Part shown: in pieces, positions 59,548 through 64,000 of the stretch
Layout of the letters: the number at the start of each line of letters is the position of its first letter
Position numbering within the stretch: position 1 is the stretch's first letter
Source: Strigamia acuminata
Taxonomy: Eukaryota > Arthropoda > Chilopoda > Geophilomorpha > Linotaeniidae
Assembly: GCA_949358305.1 (NCBI GenBank)
Contig: OX442314.1
Coordinates: 16,609,060 to 16,673,059 of the forward strand
DNA length: 64,000 nucleotides
Reading direction: 5' to 3'
The notes under the pieces: generated by a model
Database searches by the model: none
Told to the model about the DNA's origin: nothing
Seen by the model: the letters and a program-made list of their open reading frames with translations, nothing else
Made by a program: the position numbers and the translations under genes

Positions 59548-61231
59548 ATGTTTCAAATTATTCCTCTCCTCAGCCTCTTGGCTCTGTCTTCAGCTATGCT
59601 GACACCAGAAGTACTCGCAATTAATTTCAATCTTCAGTGTTTAACATATAAACATCTATATATTTTAATGTAGGGTAGGTTCAAAATTTCATTGCTTCTG
59701 GGATCTAAATGAATGCGATAAACACCTGTATCTTCACCTAACTAAGAACGATGTCTCCAAAGTATTTGAGACTCTACTCCCTCTTACTCCGTTTAGTGAA
59801 CAAATTATGGGCCCCTTACCTCCGACCGGTCTTTCACCATCTCAAATGACCCCTCTGGTATCACCTACCCTTTATCAGAAGAATAAGATCTGTGGTCATC
59901 TGCTCCAGTAGTCTCAATGGTCTGTCGGTCTTTGGAAGGAATTTCCCCCGGAGATCCTTGAGACAATCTTCTCGTGCTCAGCCCACCAACTGCAGATTAC
60001 AGAAACGAATGTACAAATATATCTTAAAGAATCAACTTCATTAACAATAACACAGTATATTGTATATACTGTTAAATAGATAAATAAATGATTTTTATAG
60101 ACTTTGAGGGCTGGGAAAGCACTATTGACGAGCGCATTATTGGTGGAACAGAAGCCCGCAAAAATAGTTACCCTTTTATAGTAAGTATACGAAAAAGGAC
60201 GAGGACTATTTTCGAATTTGGATAAAACTACGGAAACTGATGGTTTTTCGTTTACAGGTTCGAATTGAAGCCACTAATATGGGCGGAAGTGAATTATTGT
60301 GCGGAGGAACTCTTATCAATGACTTTTATGTAGTAACCGCAGCACATTGTGTCGAATATACCGAGTAAGTCTATAATTACATATTTTGTTGCAAATTTTA
60401 ATTAATTTGATTTTTGTCTTCTATTGAAAAAAAAAATATTACAATAGCAATCCAGTTCGTTCTATTACACTTCATTTCGGTGACCATTATCTTAATCGTC
60501 CAGACGATACACAAACAACGATGAGCATCCCCATGAAAAATGTAAAGATTTTTTTTTGCCTTTCTACAGGTTGTTAAAAATGAAATTGCGTTTAATTTTA
60601 GATCGAGGTGCATCCTTTATATAATGAAAGACGCCTAACAAATGACATTGCCCTTATTCGCCTTCCCAGCAAAGCACCGATTTCAGCTCACGTCAAACCA
60701 ATATGCGTAACCTCCGCTACAACCGCAGCTAAACATGAAAAGGCAACAGCCATCGGTTGGGGATTAACCAAAAACGGTCAAGAAGGTAAAAAAAATTAAC
60801 CGTAAACAAACAGAGAGCGTATTACAAAATATGAATCACTTAAAGGTGGAGACGTTAGTGAAGTGCTCAAAGAAGTTAGTCTTCCAATCCTTCCAAATGA
60901 TGAATGTCGTTTGTTCTTTTTTTTCAATCCAAATATAATGATTTGTGCCGGGAACACAAAAGGGCTGCCAGCAGCAATTTGCTCCGTAATAACCTCGGAA
61001 TTTGTTATACTTTTTTGTATTGACCTGATCTAATAGTTGATTTGTGTATAGGGTGATTCTGGTGGACCATTTGTTTTGCACACTGGTTCAGAATATGCCC
61101 TCACAGGCCTCTCTTCGTTCGGTTCTAAAAACGGATGTGTTTTTGTTGGTTACGGCGTAGTGTTCACTCGATTGTCCGCCTTCATTCCCTGGATGCAAAA
61201 GCATATGGGAACTGGTCTGTGTATTGTATAA
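59548..61231 (+). CDS. Secreted S1 serine protease, gene F of the cluster
   Basis: Exons: 59548-59610, 59674 (one base), 60101-60180, 60258-60364, 60448-60541, 60602-60785, 60846-60985, 61052-61231. They sum to 849 bases, giving 282 residues. Signal peptide about 1-16 (IIPLLSLLALSSA), propeptide matching gene E and cut after Arg33 before IIGG, His78, Asp130, Ser226, Ala at S1 position 189. The second half of intron 1 is enlarged to 426 bases by an insert with F-box-like coding similarity. Exons remain intact, so the insert appears tolerated. Confidence 0.92.
59674..59674 (+). other. Putative single-nucleotide exon of gene F
   Basis: The base G lies between AATGTAG and GTAGGTTC, 63 bases after the exon 1 donor but 426 bases before exon 2 because of an insertion. 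The AG-G-GT context is kept despite the expansion. It makes codon 22 GAC. Confidence 0.6.
59708..60079 (+). pseudogene. F-box-like coding fragment inserted in intron 1 of gene F
   Basis: This is present only in gene F. One frame is open from 59708 to a TAG at about 60079, apart from one internal TAG near 59910. It contains FPPEILETIFSCS, which resembles the start of an F-box (L/F-P-x-E-(I/L)-L-x-x-I-F), preceded by Ser/Pro-rich sequence. The fragment is less AT-rich than the intron. It is probably a copied piece of an F-box gene or of a mobile element carrying one. No match can be confirmed by eye. Confidence 0.4.
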
Positions 61232-61238
61232 GATGAAT

Positions 61239-61244
61239 AATAAA
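61239..61244 (+). terminator. Polyadenylation signal of gene F
   Basis: AATAAA, eight bases after the stop codon of gene F. Confidence 0.55.
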
Positions 61245-61789
61245 AGCCTCGTGTAATTAATTGTTATGTCATCAATTATTCGACTGTTGCTAAAACAGTG
61301 AGTACCATTTCAGAGCAAAGAATTATTTATGCTCCAGTTTAACATGCGTTAATAATAACCGAAGATTTGTTGCTACATTAACACAGAAACATAATACAAG
61401 CAAACCTCACAATACCACTATGGGAAACATTTCCCATCAAGAGATGGCACTTAAACAACCCCGGGAATCAAGAATGTAGCAACAAAATAATCCAATGCAC
61501 ACAGACACATTTCTTACTTCTCTCACCACAGACCAACACTGATAACAAACACACCAACAAACAACAACTCCTCCTAGTGCCACTCCTGCCAGGCATTTCA
61601 AAATGTGACAAGAAACGTTACGGAAGTAGTTTTGTTGAATTCACAAATTCACAAATGATCTGTGGTTGTATTAAAGCGCCGCATATAGGTTATTAGAGTA
61701 ACTATTGACAACATGTGCAAGAACATCTGCGATTGACAATACATTCGGAACAAAAAGATTAAATTGTATTACCATAAACTAAAAGCGAC
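61245..61789. other. Intergenic region after gene F
   Basis: No gene recognised. It contains a stretch similar to that downstream of gene E (ATTATTCGACTGTTGCTAAA then CAGTGAG at both places), showing that E and F share their 3' flanks. Confidence 0.45.
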
Positions 61790-61979
61790 TACAGTGTAGG
61801 CTGCGTAGTCCGGACATAGGACGGGACCCAGAAACTTGTCCGGTCTATGGAATGTCCGGATGGGAGAGGAGATTTAATGTTGCTGGGTATTGGGCGGGAC
61901 CAAATCAGGCCCTCCAAACTGTCCGGACCACACAGCTGTCCGGACGGTGCTATGTCCGGGCTACGCAGCCTACACTGTA
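61790..61979. mobile_element. 190-base pogo-like MITE
   Basis: The left end TACAGTGTAGGCTGCGTAGT and the right end, read on the other strand, TACAGTGTAGGCTGCGTAGC match for 19 of 20 bases, continuing CCGGACATA on both. Ends starting TA-CAGT with TA flanks, plus internal TGTCCGG..TATGGAATGTCCGG phrases, suggest a Tc1/mariner-pogo type non-autonomous element. No transposase. Confidence 0.75.
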
Positions 61980-62140
61980 TTTATTCCAGATAAAGCTGCA
62001 ATGTATTTCAATTGAATCATCATTTCATTCCCAATAAACTAATTGCAACGAGTACGAAGCCGCGTCCTGCGAAACAGGAAGTGTGTAACACTTGAAATTT
62101 TCGAGAAACGGTAGCGCCACCTGGTGGCGGTTTGTATTTG

Positions 62141-62670
62141 AAAATTTGAAATTGTTCGTTCCCGATACGATGAATGCTCTTTTCTATGTCGAAATGAGCT
62201 CGGAAAATTATGAAACCAAGCTCAAACGATTGCAAATTGAATTTTGCATCCGCCTGTATCTTTTATTTTTTAATTTGGTCAAGGAAAACTACCGATTCGG
62301 ACGTTTTTAGCGGGTGAACGAATGGAGAAAATTGCGAATTGTTCGTCGCGATACTTTTTTGTTTTTTTCTACGTCGTAATGAGGTCGGAAAATAATGAAA
62401 CCAAGCTCATTTTGAAGAGGAGACAATTCTGCACAACCCTGTATTTTTTATTTTTTGATTCGGGTAAAATAAAGTAGCGATTCTGGCGATTGTAGCGGGG
62501 ATCGAATGGAGAAATTTGAAAATGTTTGTCCCGATGTGTTTTTTTAGGATAATTCTGAAACCAGGCTCATTGGAAAGATAATCAAAATCTGCACAAGTCT
62601 GTATTTTTTTAAAATTCGAATCGGTAGAGAAAAAGTACAGATTCGGGCGATCTTAGCGGGCGACCGAATG
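62141..62670. repeat. Three diverged tandem copies of a 160-190 base unit
   Basis: Units begin near 62141, 62328 and 62511. Each carries, in order, TTGTTCGT or a variant then CCCGAT, a GAAACCAAGCTCA-like phrase, a CTGTAT-T-rich phrase, GATTC-GG, TTTTAGCGGG or a variant, and CGAATG(G)A(G)GAA. Copies are substantially diverged, so this is an old array or the repeated interior of a mobile element. No coding function seen. Confidence 0.65.
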
Positions 62671-62979
62671 AGGAATTTGGTTCAAAATTTGGATTCGACC
62701 ATGAAAAACCTAAAATTTGAAAAAAGAACCGATTGGAATGTTTAAATAAAGTTTCCAGTGTGGAAAATTCCGCTGAAAACAATGGTGTCAAAAACATTTT
62801 GATTGGAATTATGGTTGGGCTTTTAATTTGCAAAAATCAATCTTTTATGTACTACAGTTTTGAACAAATTGTAGCCACGGTCGTGGGAAATATTAAATAT
62901 TTGAAAAATCTGAGTTGATTTTCAGATTCCCAGAGTGTGTTTATGCTTTCTATCCAAACTGTCGTTACACTTATTCAAA

Positions 62980-63165
62980 ATGGCAGGTCATTGCAGGTCT
63001 TTGCGAATGTTGGCGGGTCTTTGAGGGTGTTTGCGGGTGCCTGCGGGTGTTTGCGAGTTTTGGCAGGTCTTTGCGGGTCTTTGCGGGGTGATGGCGGGTG
63101 TTTGCGCAATGATGGCGGGATGATGGCGGGTGTTTGCGGGGATGTTGGTGGATGATGGCTGCATT
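62980..63165 (+). repeat. G-rich minisatellite
   Basis: Irregular tandem units of about 9-15 bases around GCGGGTGTTT, GCGGGTCTTT and GATGGCGG. It is strongly strand-asymmetric (G-rich on plus) with many GGG runs. It is followed by a short (TTTGG)n tract near 63190-63220. An open frame across it is a by-product of repetition. Confidence 0.75.
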
Positions 63166-63856
63166 GGCGTTTGGTTTTGTTGGGTTTGATTTTGGTTTGG
63201 TTTGGTTTGGTTTGGGTTAAAGTTTTGTTGGATTTTGGTTTAAGTTTTCCATTATTTTGCAAAATTGTATTTTTATTTTATTTTTATTTTGCTGTATACA
63301 GTATATATTGTTTGATTTATGGCAAAAATTGATCTATGGTTTGCGGGTGAACGGCGGGTGAACAGCTAGTGATGTTTACTAATTTAAAATATTTCGAAAC
63401 AAAACTTGACACCCTTTTCATTTTTGAAACCTTAATTTTAGCAACACGGCACAATTGGAATGGAAAAAAGGTTTATCAAATATAATATTCAACCTATAAT
63501 TGAGAGGTTTCACTTCTTTCATCTGGTCTAAAGCACACACTTTTTTTAAAAAATAAAATGTCTGGTTGGACTTTACATAAGGTAACAAGCTCTTTTATAA
63601 GGATCACGTAGGTCATCAATAAGTTATTTCCAACAAGAACATTTAAATGGTCATAATATAGTACCATACTGAAAAAGGTGAAATTTAAAATTTAAATATA
63701 ATTATAATATATAATATAATCTAATATTAATTAAAATTAATTTTGATGAAACATATACAACAGGAGAAACTTGAGGCGATCAAAATAACCATAAAAATGA
63801 TTTCATTAGACTCACATCGGTGCGCTGTGCGCGCCAGCTACAAACAAACAACACAA

Positions 63857-63953
63857 TATGAAAATTTTTCTTGAATGACCTACTAACAAGTCTTATTAAT
63901 AAAAACATCTGTCATACTGCCGCCTCCGCAAAAGTAATTCTCTTTCAAGTTTC
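63857..63953 (+). promoter_or_regulatory. Conserved upstream module of a seventh protease copy beyond the window
   Basis: Nearly identical to the modules of D and E, including AATGACCTACTAACAAG, TAATAAAAACATCTGTCA and CCGCCTCCGCAAAAG. The surrounding 63715-64000 also matches the D and E upstream regions. A gene start is expected about 40 bases past the right edge. Confidence 0.65.
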
Positions 63954-63973
63954 TAAGCAAATTAAACAAAATC

Positions 63974-63981
63974 TATATAAA
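63974..63981 (+). promoter_or_regulatory. TATA box of the seventh copy
   Basis: TATATAAA in the same context as genes D and E. The window ends 19 bases later, before the expected start codon. Confidence 0.6.
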
Positions 63982-64000
63982 TTCGTTGCAAACTAAAAAA

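Noticed and set aside
62937-63262. Open frames on both strands across the G-rich minisatellite, Pro/Lys-rich on minus
   Set aside because: They arise from tandem repetition and have no start context, splice structure or domain.

Overview
The window is AT-rich eukaryotic nuclear DNA. Its genes have many short introns (mostly about 50 to 100 bases) with GT..AG borders. It carries an intact BEL/Pao retrotransposon, a decayed copia remnant, several MITE-like elements and a tandem array of secreted S1 serine proteases. Together these suggest an arthropod, perhaps a crustacean such as a water flea. That assignment is inference; no ribosomal or mitochondrial marker is present to confirm it.

Layout. 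1-2355: no gene recognised. 2361-8311: complete, apparently very young BEL/Pao LTR retrotransposon with identical 329-base LTRs, a 5-base target duplication, a tRNA-Phe primer site and one uninterrupted 1732-residue polyprotein. 8317-41722: a roughly 33-kb gene-poor stretch holding a dispersed repeat family, a collapsed copia-type element (29675-30396), a 210-base MITE (30643-30852) and simple repeats. 41723-44789, minus strand: a 14-coding-exon gene for a bubblegum-type (ACSBG) very-long-chain acyl-CoA synthetase of 688 residues. 46025-61231, plus strand: six tandem chymotrypsin-fold protease genes, here called A to F, of 278-285 residues. The promoter of a seventh copy lies at the right edge. 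Mobile elements are scattered among the protease genes. 61790-64000: a pogo-like MITE, a three-copy tandem repeat, a G-rich minisatellite and the edge promoter.

All six protease genes have the same exon plan: a 63-base signal-peptide exon, then exons of 71 or 80, 107, 94, 184, 140 and 177-189 bases. Exon 1 ends in phase 0, but the next exon needs one extra base. In every copy the only uniform way to supply it is a single-nucleotide exon, G, lying between an upstream AG and a downstream GT in the middle of what would otherwise be a double-length intron 1. With that base added every gene gives an exact open frame. This is the most interesting signal in the window. Five of the six copies have an alternative acceptor that would also restore frame without the G; gene B does not, so B is the decisive case.

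The proteases look like secreted digestive zymogens. Each has a signal peptide, a short propeptide cut after Arg before IIGG, the His/Asp/Ser triad, and no Asp at the predicted base of the S1 pocket. Genes C and D are nearly identical and sit in a duplicated block of about 3 kb. The CoA synthetase is an unrelated neighbour.
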